A stretch of 32,640 bases of DNA from Leptospira sp. GTDB taxonomy: Bacteria; Spirochaetota; Leptospiria; Leptospirales; Leptospiraceae. Made by a program: the position numbers and the translations under genes. Below are positions 7,812 through 15,894 of the stretch, in pieces. Location: NCBI GenBank assembly GCA_009991425.1, contig JAACWH010000054.1, positions 31,293 to 63,932 of the forward strand, read 5' to 3'. Numbering within the stretch: position 1 is the stretch's first letter; each line of letters opens with the position of its first letter. Under the pieces are notes generated by a model. The model was not told the origin of the DNA. It saw only the letters and a program-made list of their open reading frames with translations, and did not search any database.

Positions 7812-9192
7812 CCTGCTCTATTTTTTTTCTATTACAAATCTTTTCGCAAAACCAGTTTTATTCTCCCATGTCTATATCTGGGACAATCAGAAGATGGAAT
7901 TTTCAGAAAAGAAAGATATTTGGGTAGATAGGGGAAAAATTTACAAAATCCAAACTTCCTCAAATTCCAATTCATCACATCCATCTATTTATGCCTTACC
8001 AGGTTTTTGTGATGCGAATGTTACCTTAGGTGTGAATGCCTGGGGTGGTCAGGCAGGAGTGGATGGATTAAAGGTAGCACTGCAAACTTTTTTGGTTTAT
8101 GGTTTTTCAGACATTGAATCCGTGGGCGATGGAGCTTGGATCCAAAAAGTCAGCTCCTTTATCGAGAAAAGGCAATGGAAGGGACCAATCATTCATAACA
8201 GTTCAGCACCTGTTGTCACTGAACAAGACCAAGAGATTCCTTCTGCTCTTTACAAAACCATTTCATCGGATAAAGAATTAGAATCCTATCTTCGGGAACA
8301 CATGGGAAGAAAACTCCATATTTTCCATAGAAATGAAGAAGGCTATGTTCCAGATCTCCGAACACTCTACCAATTAAGAGCAGAGCAATCAAAATCTTAT
8401 GATTGGGTCTTGCATACTTTTGCAGATCCATTTTCATCCGAAGAAGCTCTTGCTACAGAATGGCAGACAATTTTTCATCCCATACATTCTGAGGCTTCTA
8501 ACTTCCAATTGAAAAAGGTTCGTTGGGCACCACAGATGTCAGTGTATTATTACCAAACTAAAAGATCTGAAAAACTTTGGATGGAAGAAAGAAATCGTTT
8601 TATGAAGCGAAGTCCTTTCTTCCAAATTTCCTACGAAGAAATTTCTAAAAGTTTTCCTGAATCATTTTCTTTTAACGAAGAGCAGTCTACAGAGGTAGCT
8701 AAGGATTTTCAGGAATACATAAATGAATTCCGATCCAGACCTGTTTTGTATGATAATTTACTTTTCGCATCGGGAACTGGTTTCCCCTTGGTTTATCCAG
8801 GAATGGGCGCTTGGAGAGAGGTACAAATTTGGGAAGAAATACTAAATAATTCAAGAGCTGATTCCAAGAGTCCAATAGATAGATCGAATGAAAAAGAATC
8901 TTCAGCCTTCGCTTTTTGGAAGTCTTTATTTGGTAAAGAGGAAGCCTTGGAGATTGCTCCTATTCGCAAGGAAATAGGGAAGATCCCTGAGTTTCGCAAA
9001 ATTATTTTAAGAGCATTAACAACGAATAGTTGTGAATTTCTAAAAGCAGGTCATAGGGGTCGTATAGAAGTTGGTTTGGATGCAAACTTCAATCTATACA
9101 AAAAAAATCCTCTCGCAATGGAAGATAGGTTATTATTCCCAGATTCAGTTTACCAAAGAGGGAATTTAGTTTCAGGTAAACCAATTAAATAA
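7792..9192 (+). CDS. Exported amidohydrolase-fold protein with degenerate active site; start unresolved
   Basis: The N-terminus NLFFILLYFFSITNLFAKP is a clear signal peptide. The body follows the amidohydrolase plan: a first strand set (HVYIWDNQK, then IWVDRGKIYKI), ALPGFCDAN where active enzymes have PG-x-x-D-x-H-x-H, a FASGTGFPL segment where GTD is expected, and a C-terminal return of the small beta domain (GRIEVGLDANFNLYKKNPL). The HxH metal pair is replaced by Asn and Thr (8017-8025) and the GTD aspartate by Gly, so hydrolase activity is doubtful. Function is unknown. No normal start codon lies close before the signal peptide in this frame. A TTG at 7788 would give MEKNLFFILL if the A-run at 7792-7799 had seven rather than eight bases; an in-frame TTG at 7732 is another option. 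It leads the S1-trmL-uvrB gene series. Confidence 0.8.
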   Translation, partial: KKNLFFILLYFFSITNLFAKPVLFSHVYIWDNQKMEFSEKKDIWVDRGKIYKIQTSSNSNSSHPSIYALPGFCDANVTLGVNAWGGQAGVDGLKVALQTFLVYGFSDIESVGDGAWIQKVSSFIEKRQWKGPIIHNSSAPVVTEQDQEIPSALYKTISSDKELESYLREHMGRKLHIFHRNEEGYVPDLRTLYQLRAEQSKSYDWVLHTFADPFSSEEALATEWQTIFHPIHSEASNFQLKKVRWAPQMSVYYYQTKRSEKLWMEERNRFMKRSPFFQISYEEISKSFPESFSFNEEQSTEVAKDFQEYINEFRSRPVLYDNLLFASGTGFPLVYPGMGAWREVQIWEEILNNSRADSKSPIDRSNEKESSAFAFWKSLFGKEEALEIAPIRKEIGKIPEFRKIILRALTTNSCEFLKAGHRGRIEVGLDANFNLYKKNPLAMEDRLLFPDSVYQRGNLVSGKPIK

Positions 9193-9204
9193 AAAGGAGA
9201 TTTT

Positions 9205-10338
9205 ATGGAAGATTTTGCAAGTTTATTAGAAGAAAGTTATAAAAAAAGAAAAAGTATTGAACCAGGTTCAATGCACCAAGCGAGCGTCACACGAAAGGCG
9301 AAAGATTTCGTTTTTATCCAGACAATACCAGAGAAAATAAAAGGCATAGTATCTGCTGAAGAATTTATGGAAGTAGAGGAAGAATTAAAACCTGGTCAAA
9401 GCCTTAAGGTATACTTTCTTGAAGAGCAATCAGGAGACTATCTATTTACAACCGTGCTTCATGCTGATGATATCACTGCAGAAAGATTGAATCTATCATT
9501 AGACAATGACTTACCAATCATGGGCCAAATTATGAATTCTATAAATGGCGGTTACGAAGTCAAGTTAGGTGACTTTACAGGTTTTTGTCCGTTTTCTCAA
9601 TTTGAAACTTCCCTTAAGTCAGAAGATTTACAGGGTAGAAAGTTGAAATTTGTAGTAACAGATTTGGATAAGAAAAGAATTATTCTTTCCCAACGTAAAA
9701 TTGCAGACCGTGAAAGAGAAGCAGTAGTTGATGTACTAAAATCGCAGTGGAAGGTTGGATCTTTTGTTACCGCCTCTATAGTATCTATTCAAAAACCAGG
9801 ATTACAAGTTCAGATTGAAGGTCTTTCTGCCTTCGTTCCATCCAGCGAGGCTTCCTTCTCTAAGGGACCGAATCTTGAGAAAGAATTTAAGTTAGGCCAA
9901 GCCATCAAAGCAAAAATTATAGAATTGGATTGGTCTACCAATCGTATCATACTTTCAGCTAAGGATTTCTTAAAAGATCCATGGTCGGCTCGTATGCCCT
10001 TTCGAGAAGGTCAAATTGTAGAAGGCTCCATTGACTCAATAAAGACATTTGGCCTCTTTGTAAAGTTGACTGATGAATTCCATGGTCTTGTTCCCAATCG
10101 GGAAAATGGATTAGCTAATAAGGCAAACCCTGCCAACGAATACAAGCATGGTCAAAAAGTAAGAGTTCTTATTCTTGAAATCAATCCTGAAAAGCGACAA
10201 ATTGCTCTTTCTATATCACGTGCTAAAGAAACAGAAGAAAGATTGGAATTCCAAGAATACCTAACGCCAGAGCAAGAATCCCATTCTACATCCTCCTTTG
10301 GATTGCTACTTAAGAAGTCTTTAGAAAAGAAAAAATAA
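9205..10338 (+). CDS. S1 RNA-binding domain protein (ribosomal protein S1-like)
   Basis: 377 residues with four OB-fold S1 repeats at about residues 20-86, 102-165, 184-253 and 268-340. The last is the most canonical: GQIVEGSIDSIKTFGLFVKL, then HGLVPNRE, HGQKVRVLILEI and RQIALSIS. Proteins of this type bind single-stranded RNA in translation or RNA turnover. Ribosomal S1 usually has four to six repeats, so it could be an S1 homologue, but leptospires are expected to have a longer S1 elsewhere; I keep the call general. The ATG at 9205 has a strong AAGGAG five to seven bases upstream. It lies 12 bases after the amidohydrolase-like gene and immediately before trmL. Confidence 0.88.
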   Translation: MEDFASLLEESYKKRKSIEPGSMHQASVTRKAKDFVFIQTIPEKIKGIVSAEEFMEVEEELKPGQSLKVYFLEEQSGDYLFTTVLHADDITAERLNLSLDNDLPIMGQIMNSINGGYEVKLGDFTGFCPFSQFETSLKSEDLQGRKLKFVVTDLDKKRIILSQRKIADREREAVVDVLKSQWKVGSFVTASIVSIQKPGLQVQIEGLSAFVPSSEASFSKGPNLEKEFKLGQAIKAKIIELDWSTNRIILSAKDFLKDPWSARMPFREGQIVEGSIDSIKTFGLFVKLTDEFHGLVPNRENGLANKANPANEYKHGQKVRVLILEINPEKRQIALSISRAKETEERLEFQEYLTPEQESHSTSSFGLLLKKSLEKKK

Positions 10339-10341
10339 GTA

Positions 10342-10812
10342 TTGGAAATTGTCCTATTTCGACCCGAAATCCCTCCTAATACTGGAAATATTGGGAGGCT
10401 CTGTGTAAATGCGGGTGCAAGTCTAGGGATTATAGGAGAGCCCTCTTTTGATCTTTCTGAAAAATCAGCCCGAAGAGCGGGTTTGGATTATTGGCAGCAT
10501 TTGGATTTAAAAAGGTATAAGGATTGGGATGAATTTCTATTACAAAAGAAAGATAGAAGAATCTTTTTAATCTCTAAGTACGGCAAATCTGTTTATGCGA
10601 GTGTTAGGTTTGAAGAAGATGATATCTTAGTATTCGGAAGGGAAACATCAGGTCTACCTGAAGAAATCATGTCATCTGAAAAGGTTGAGGCATGTTTGAA
10701 TATTCCAATGCCAAATGAATCTAGGTCTATCAATCTTTCCAATGCAGTAGCAATCGTTTTATTTGAATCTCTGCGTCAGATTTATTCTTGGTCAGAAAAT
10801 CCCTTGCCATGA
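10342..10812 (+). CDS. trmL: tRNA (cytidine(34)-2'-O)-methyltransferase, SPOUT family
   Basis: 156 residues, the normal length for TrmL (formerly YibK), a minimal SPOUT methyltransferase that 2'-O-methylates the wobble base of leucine tRNAs with S-adenosylmethionine. The family motifs are all visible: FRPEIPPNTGNIGRLC at the N-terminus, then in the trefoil knot ILVFGRETSGLPEEI, and finally CLNIPMPN with RSINLSNAVAIVLFE. The start is a TTG at 10342, three bases after the stop of the S1 gene, giving MEIVLFRPEIPP; no ATG would preserve the first strand. Translation is probably coupled to the gene before it. Confidence 0.93.
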   Translation: MEIVLFRPEIPPNTGNIGRLCVNAGASLGIIGEPSFDLSEKSARRAGLDYWQHLDLKRYKDWDEFLLQKKDRRIFLISKYGKSVYASVRFEEDDILVFGRETSGLPEEIMSSEKVEACLNIPMPNESRSINLSNAVAIVLFESLRQIYSWSENPLP

Positions 10813-10839
10813 TTCTTTGATTTCCTAGAATTGCATGGA

Positions 10840-11511
10840 ATGGCTTTTTCTGTATCATCTCGCGAATTAGAAACTGAAATTACCAACCTTCTTCAAACTG
10901 GAGTTGCTGGAAATGTTTCGGATTTCGTATGTTGGATCAAAATGGAGATCCAAAAAAAATTCAAAGATGAAGCTATACTTTCAGAAAAAGATGTCGCGAA
11001 CTTTTTAGAAAAACAAAAAACAGAAGGAAATTTGATCTCGGGACAATTTGACGCCAGAGAATATTTCCTTTCTCCCGATTCTGAATTTCATAAAAAAAAC
11101 CAAACATCTGATAGGTACTTTATTCTAGGTAGACTGGACTTTTCACCCTTGCAATATGTTAAAACAAGATTAGAATACTTCCTAAGACGCAACCAAGTCT
11201 CTGAAGAAGAAATCATTGATATCTCCATTGCAACTTTGGAAGCAGTGGAAAATGCTGCAAAGTATGGTGATGGAACTTCTGTAGAAGTAGAGTATTCAAT
11301 CGATCGATCCAAGCTATTTACAATTTCACTCTTAAATAATATCAAAGACTTTGATTTAGAAGATGATATCAAGCGTGGCAAATTTTCTTCTACTGCAACA
11401 CTTATGCGTGGTATGATGGTAATGCAGAAATTATTCACCTCCGTTGATTTAGAAATTCTAGATGATAGAAAGCAAGCTAGCTTCAAAGCAACCAAGCAAT
11501 TAGCTAAATAA
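10840..11511 (+). CDS. RsbW-like ATP-binding protein (anti-sigma-factor-type GHKL ATPase)
   Basis: About 223 residues. The C-terminal half resembles the HATPase domain of anti-sigma regulatory factors: a helical SPLQYVKTRLEYFLRR segment, then the N-box IATLEAVENAAKYGDG, with the conserved Glu and Asn, followed by beta strands ending DLEILDDRKQASFKATK. The N-terminal 90 residues are not recognised. Such proteins bind ATP and often phosphorylate an STAS-domain antagonist or sequester a sigma factor, but no STAS or sigma gene is adjacent, so the partner is unknown. The start could be ATG at 10840 or TTG at 10831; neither has a strong ribosome-binding site. It lies between trmL and uvrB on the same strand. 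Confidence 0.75.
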   Translation: MAFSVSSRELETEITNLLQTGVAGNVSDFVCWIKMEIQKKFKDEAILSEKDVANFLEKQKTEGNLISGQFDAREYFLSPDSEFHKKNQTSDRYFILGRLDFSPLQYVKTRLEYFLRRNQVSEEEIIDISIATLEAVENAAKYGDGTSVEVEYSIDRSKLFTISLLNNIKDFDLEDDIKRGKFSSTATLMRGMMVMQKLFTSVDLEILDDRKQASFKATKQLAK

Positions 11512-11526
11512 GTTAACAATTTAAAT

Positions 11527-13497
11527 ATGGATAGATTTCAAATTGTTTCATCCTACAAACCTGCTGGCGATCAGGTGAACGCAATCCAAGAAATCATAAC
11601 TTCTTTTGAAAAGAAAGAAGACAAGGTTACCTTAATTGGTGTTACTGGTTCAGGTAAAACTTTTACAATGGCTCATGTCATTAAAGGTCTAAATCGTCCT
11701 ACACTCATTTTATCACATAATAAAACTTTGGCAGCTCAGTTGTTTCGTGAGTTTAAAGAATTTTTCCCAAACAATGCTGTTGAATATTTCGTTTCTTACT
11801 ATGATTATTACCAGCCAGAGGCCTATGTTCCTTCCTCGGATACTTTCATTGAAAAGGATATGTCCATCAATGAAGAAATAGATAAGCTGCGCTTAAGAGC
11901 TACATCCTCCTTGCTTGAGAGGCAGGATGTAATTATTGTTAGTTCTGTATCCTGTATCTATGGTTTAGGTAGTCCAGAGGAATACATGAACTCGACTATT
12001 CTTCTGAAGAAATCAGATAGCCTGGATAGGGATGAATTTCTTAGAAAGCTGCTTCATATCCAATATGAGAGGAATGATATAGATTTTTCCCGCGGAAAAT
12101 TTCGAGTTCGTGGTGACATTGTAGAGGTACTTCCTTCCTATTCAGAGCAGGGGATACGTATAGAATTTTTCGGTGATGAGATTGAAGCTATTTCTAAAAT
12201 CGATCCACTCACAGGCAAGGTATTTGAAAAGCTAGAAAGAACTATTATCTATCCTGCTAAGCATTTTATAACCTCAGGCCCTAAGCTCAAAGATGCTGTT
12301 CAAGTGATTCGTGCAGAAATGGAAGAGGCGCGCGATCGATTTAAGAAAAATGAAAACTACTTAGCAGCCGAACGCATCGAATCAAGAACCAATTATGATA
12401 TGGAAATGCTCACTGAAATGGGTTATTGCAACGGAATTGAAAATTATTCCAGGCATTTAACGGGACGTGGAGAAGGGGAAAGACCAGCTTGTTTGATTGA
12501 TTATTTTCCAGAAGATTTTCTTATGATAATAGACGAATCACACGTCACCATACCACAGATAGGTGGAATGTTTGCAGGGGATAGAGCTAGAAAACAAACT
12601 CTAATTGATTTTGGATTTAGATTGCCTAGCGCCTTAGACAATAGGCCTTTGAATTTCCAAGAATTTGAATCCATGACACCAACAACGCTCTATGTTTCTG
12701 CTACTCCTGCGGATTATGAAATGAATAAGACCACAACACATGTGGAACAAATCATTCGTCCGACGGGTCTATTGGATCCTCAGGTAGAAGTAAGACCCAC
12801 TGCGAATCAAATGGAAGACCTTCTTGTTGAAATCCAAGCAAGAATAGAGAAAAAGGAGCGAGTCTTAGTTACAACTTTAACTAAGAAAATGTCAGAGGAT
12901 TTAACAGATTACTATAAAGATCTAGGGTTAAAAGTTTCTTATTTACACTCTGAAATTGATACTATTGAACGAGTCGAGATCATTCGAGATCTTCGTAAAG
13001 GGATTTATGATGTAATCATTGGAATCAATTTACTTCGAGAAGGCTTAGATATTCCCGAAGTAAGTCTGGTAGCAATTTTAGATGCGGACAAAGAAGGTTT
13101 TCTTCGTAATTATAAATCACTTGTACAGACAATAGGACGCGCTGCAAGAAATTCTAATGGAAGAGCGATTCTTTACGCGGACAAAATGACCGATTCTATG
13201 ACAAAAGCCATAGGGGAAACCAATCGGCGTCGTAGCATCCAAGAAGAACATAATACGAAATTTGGAATCACACCGCAGACAATCTTAAAAGAAATTCATG
13301 ATATGATTCCTCGTGAGATGAAAGAACAGGATGTGGAACAGGAAGCCTTAGAAGAGCTTACTCGTGAATTCACTATGAAAAAATATAAGACCAAAGATAA
13401 CTTAAAAGAAGCACTTAAGAATGCAATGTTTGTGGCTGCAAAAAATTTAGAATTTGAAAAGGCCGCCATGTATAGAGATAAGATGAATAGCATTTAA
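11527..13497 (+). CDS. uvrB: Excinuclease ABC subunit B
   Basis: 656 residues, full length for UvrB, the damage-verifying helicase-like subunit of nucleotide excision repair. Seen in order: Walker A GVTGSGKT (38-45), the DNA-inserting beta-hairpin region [24 protein letters not shown], the Walker B region [20 protein letters not shown], the C-terminal helicase motifs [20 protein letters not shown] and QTIGRAARN, and a final UVR domain ([20 protein letters not shown]) used to contact UvrA and UvrC. The ATG at 11527 lies 15 bases after the RsbW-like gene. Nothing unusual was seen. Confidence 0.98.
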   Translation: MDRFQIVSSYKPAGDQVNAIQEIITSFEKKEDKVTLIGVTGSGKTFTMAHVIKGLNRPTLILSHNKTLAAQLFREFKEFFPNNAVEYFVSYYDYYQPEAYVPSSDTFIEKDMSINEEIDKLRLRATSSLLERQDVIIVSSVSCIYGLGSPEEYMNSTILLKKSDSLDRDEFLRKLLHIQYERNDIDFSRGKFRVRGDIVEVLPSYSEQGIRIEFFGDEIEAISKIDPLTGKVFEKLERTIIYPAKHFITSGPKLKDAVQVIRAEMEEARDRFKKNENYLAAERIESRTNYDMEMLTEMGYCNGIENYSRHLTGRGEGERPACLIDYFPEDFLMIIDESHVTIPQIGGMFAGDRARKQTLIDFGFRLPSALDNRPLNFQEFESMTPTTLYVSATPADYEMNKTTTHVEQIIRPTGLLDPQVEVRPTANQMEDLLVEIQARIEKKERVLVTTLTKKMSEDLTDYYKDLGLKVSYLHSEIDTIERVEIIRDLRKGIYDVIIGINLLREGLDIPEVSLVAILDADKEGFLRNYKSLVQTIGRAARNSNGRAILYADKMTDSMTKAIGETNRRRSIQEEHNTKFGITPQTILKEIHDMIPREMKEQDVEQEALEELTREFTMKKYKTKDNLKEALKNAMFVAAKNLEFEKAAMYRDKMNSI

Positions 13498-13520
13498 TAT
13501 TATTTATATGAAAATTATTT

Positions 13521-14741
13521 ATGAACGATAGCTCTTCTTTATTTTCTGAAAAAAATAAAAACCAAAACCAGGTAATTAAACTTCAAATAGGTTTTCTGGA
13601 ATTATGGGGAATCCGATTCGTATTAAATTATTTAAAAAATAATCCAGCTAGTGTTAAGTTTAATGATCCCGATAGTATAGATCTAAGAAATATCTACCAA
13701 CCAATAAAGAAATATATTTTTGCAGTTGTGAGTTTGTCATTTCTTATTGGATTTTTTACCACCTTAGCTATAGTATATATTGAACTACTTCTTCCTCAGT
13801 CTCCTGTAGTATTTTCAAAAGATTTTTACTTTAAATGGGGAATCAATCTATCTTCCCTTTTATTTTTTACTGGATTAGAATTTTATTTACTATATTTAGT
13901 TGGTTTTTATTATTTAGCGAAAATTACAAACTATATGGAGTTACTCATTCATGATGACCCAATATTGGTTACTAACAATAAGAATATTCTCGCAAGATTG
14001 ATTCTAGAAATTCCCGATCACCGAATGAATGTTTTGAATATAGATCCTTTTCGTTTCGTAAATAAACATAGTCTTATCATCCAAACAGTTATTTATAAAT
14101 TAAAAGTTTTTCTTTCTAATTTTCTAGCAAAGTTAATCATTCGTAAAATTTTAACTCGTTCCTCACTTAGATTGTATGCTGATTTCATAATCGCACCCAT
14201 AACTGCGATTTGGGATGGGATCGTTGCTTATATAATTTTCCAAGAAGTGAAACAAAGACTTTTTGCCAGGAAATTAGCAGAAGAACTATTTGCTAATATT
14301 GCTAAGGCATCTACTTCCATGGACAACTCCTCTAAAGATTTAGCAGTAAGGGCTATCGCAAATACAATTGTACTCAACCAGAAATTTCATCCTAATTTAG
14401 AATTTTTACTTTTAAAAGTAAATGATCTCTTCCAAGATAGTGTTCGAAAGGATATAATCCTAGATGATTGGGAATATTTTATTTCATCACTTGCTGTTCA
14501 AGACAAAGAGACTACGAAGTTTATTTCAATGCTTTTTAATTTCTGCTGCGCCTTAGATGGAAAATTCTCTAAACTTGAAAGTAGAGTGATCCAGGAATCA
14601 GAAGTTTTATCAAATGAAAATAATCTTTTGCAAATTGCCGAAATAAAAATGCATATCCTAAAAGGAAATTACATAGAGGCTAGAAAATTTGTAAATATCT
14701 CAGGAATTCAATTTAAGAATTCTGATTCAGAATGGAACTAA
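13521..14741 (+). CDS. Membrane protein of unknown function with a possible TerB-like C-terminal region
   Basis: 406 residues. After a polar N-terminus there are two clear membrane segments (about residues 65-90 and 107-132) and a third weaker one near 215-235 (the stretch with APITAIWDGIVAYIIF). The C-terminal 170 residues are soluble and helical; the segment FCCALDGKFSKLESRVIQES resembles the acidic turn of TerB-type helical domains, an impression only. I do not recognise the family. It follows uvrB by 23 bases on the same strand with no strong ribosome-binding site. Its last 29 bases overlap the 3' end of the convergent PII-like gene. Confidence 0.75.
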   Translation: MNDSSSLFSEKNKNQNQVIKLQIGFLELWGIRFVLNYLKNNPASVKFNDPDSIDLRNIYQPIKKYIFAVVSLSFLIGFFTTLAIVYIELLLPQSPVVFSKDFYFKWGINLSSLLFFTGLEFYLLYLVGFYYLAKITNYMELLIHDDPILVTNNKNILARLILEIPDHRMNVLNIDPFRFVNKHSLIIQTVIYKLKVFLSNFLAKLIIRKILTRSSLRLYADFIIAPITAIWDGIVAYIIFQEVKQRLFARKLAEELFANIAKASTSMDNSSKDLAVRAIANTIVLNQKFHPNLEFLLLKVNDLFQDSVRKDIILDDWEYFISSLAVQDKETTKFISMLFNFCCALDGKFSKLESRVIQESEVLSNENNLLQIAEIKMHILKGNYIEARKFVNISGIQFKNSDSEWN

Positions 14742-15894
14742 GCTTTGCTTTTGATTGGTAGGTAAATGCTCTTGGAATTTTAGTTGTATAAACCATGCCT
14801 TGGATTTTTGTTCCAAAAGCTCCCAAACTTTCCATTTTTTCTAAAATTTCTTTTAAACTAGACTCAGGAACTAACATATTACATCCCTCTCTAGCTGGAG
14901 AAATTTTAACTTTTGAATCGGATTCAACATCTTCGGTTTCTTCGGTTTCATCGGTTTTTGTAAGTAGTTTTAAATTCTTCATTGTTGATCCACTAACACC
15001 CAATTTACGTAATGCTGCAACAATTTCTAAGGCGAAGCCTTCGTTGCAATAGAAATGTAAATCTATTCCATTGAAGAATTTTCTTGTAGAAAATCCTGTT
15101 CGGATAGTGCTGCTTCTTTTTCTCCATTCAACTCCACCATTCAATTTATCAAGTGCTGCAATGATCTGATCTATGTTGGCAGCATGACGCACCCCATCCA
15201 TACTAGTTCTTGTATTGATAAATCCATTCTTAACAGGATATTCATAGATAAAGCCCCTACCTGGACTTTCCAATCTACCAGCCTCAATAATAAAATTCAT
15301 CACATGTTCAGCATCGCTTGAGTTCACAACAATTTTGAGAATATCCTTTTCTCTTGGTAAGGTAATTTTTAAAAGACCTAGTTTATCTCGCAGTCCAGTT
15401 CCTGTTCCATATGTTACAGTCGGTACGCCAATTCCATTTTCCAAAATGATCTTAGAAATTGGCTCTCCCAATCCTCTTTGTAAGATACAAAATATTCCAG
15501 TAAGTCCCTTAAAAAATGGATCTTTATTTATTTCGGATTTCATAGTATCAGTTATAAAATAGAGTGAGTTCTCGTGGTATACTGTGATGCTCTCACTATA
15601 TACTGAACCATGCCCAGGAATTTGAAGATCCGCATTCTTTCGAATAACTTGCATTACGGTTTCTTCTAGATCTGTAAATGTTATAATTGAAAAAATCGAC
15701 ATAGGATTGTCTATAATTGGATCTGAATTAATGATAGAACCAAAAAATCCTTTTTTAATTCCAAGCACTGGATATCTTCCTGGTTCAAAATGAAGATTGT
15801 AAACTCCAGCATCATGAAGGGCATGCCATACTTTATAATGAAATTCTTTATGGAATATAGCTGTGATTTTAACTGCTTTGTATTGAGGAATCAT
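14713..15894 (-). CDS. Multi-domain PII-like regulatory protein
   Basis: 393 residues built from what look like tandem PII-like ferredoxin-fold units: about 1-115 (ending GHGSVYSESITV), 116-233 (clearest, with GVPTVTYGTGTGLRDKLGLL and the PII-type ending SPGRGFIYEYPV) and 234-385 (more diverged). The third unit carries an acidic insertion, KTDETEETEDVESDSK. PII proteins bind nucleotides and small effectors and switch transporters or enzymes. The start ATG overlaps the stop of the DUF1538 gene by one base (TAATG), strong evidence of coupled translation and joint function. It is probably a cytoplasmic regulator of that membrane protein. The nucleotide-binding Lys/Arg residues of classical PII were not verified. 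Confidence 0.75.
   Translation of the reverse strand: MIPQYKAVKITAIFHKEFHYKVWHALHDAGVYNLHFEPGRYPVLGIKKGFFGSIINSDPIIDNPMSIFSIITFTDLEETVMQVIRKNADLQIPGHGSVYSESITVYHENSLYFITDTMKSEINKDPFFKGLTGIFCILQRGLGEPISKIILENGIGVPTVTYGTGTGLRDKLGLLKITLPREKDILKIVVNSSDAEHVMNFIIEAGRLESPGRGFIYEYPVKNGFINTRTSMDGVRHAANIDQIIAALDKLNGGVEWRKRSSTIRTGFSTRKFFNGIDLHFYCNEGFALEIVAALRKLGVSGSTMKNLKLLTKTDETEETEDVESDSKVKISPAREGCNMLVPESSLKEILEKMESLGAFGTKIQGMVYTTKIPRAFTYQSKAKLSSILNQNS

Noticed and set aside
11088..11519. 143-codon minus-strand open frame opposite the RsbW-like gene
   Set aside because: It mirrors a real gene on the other strand and its translation has no recognisable motif or ribosome-binding site. Similar shadow frames opposite uvrB, the amidohydrolase-like gene and the DUF1538 gene were dropped for the same reason.
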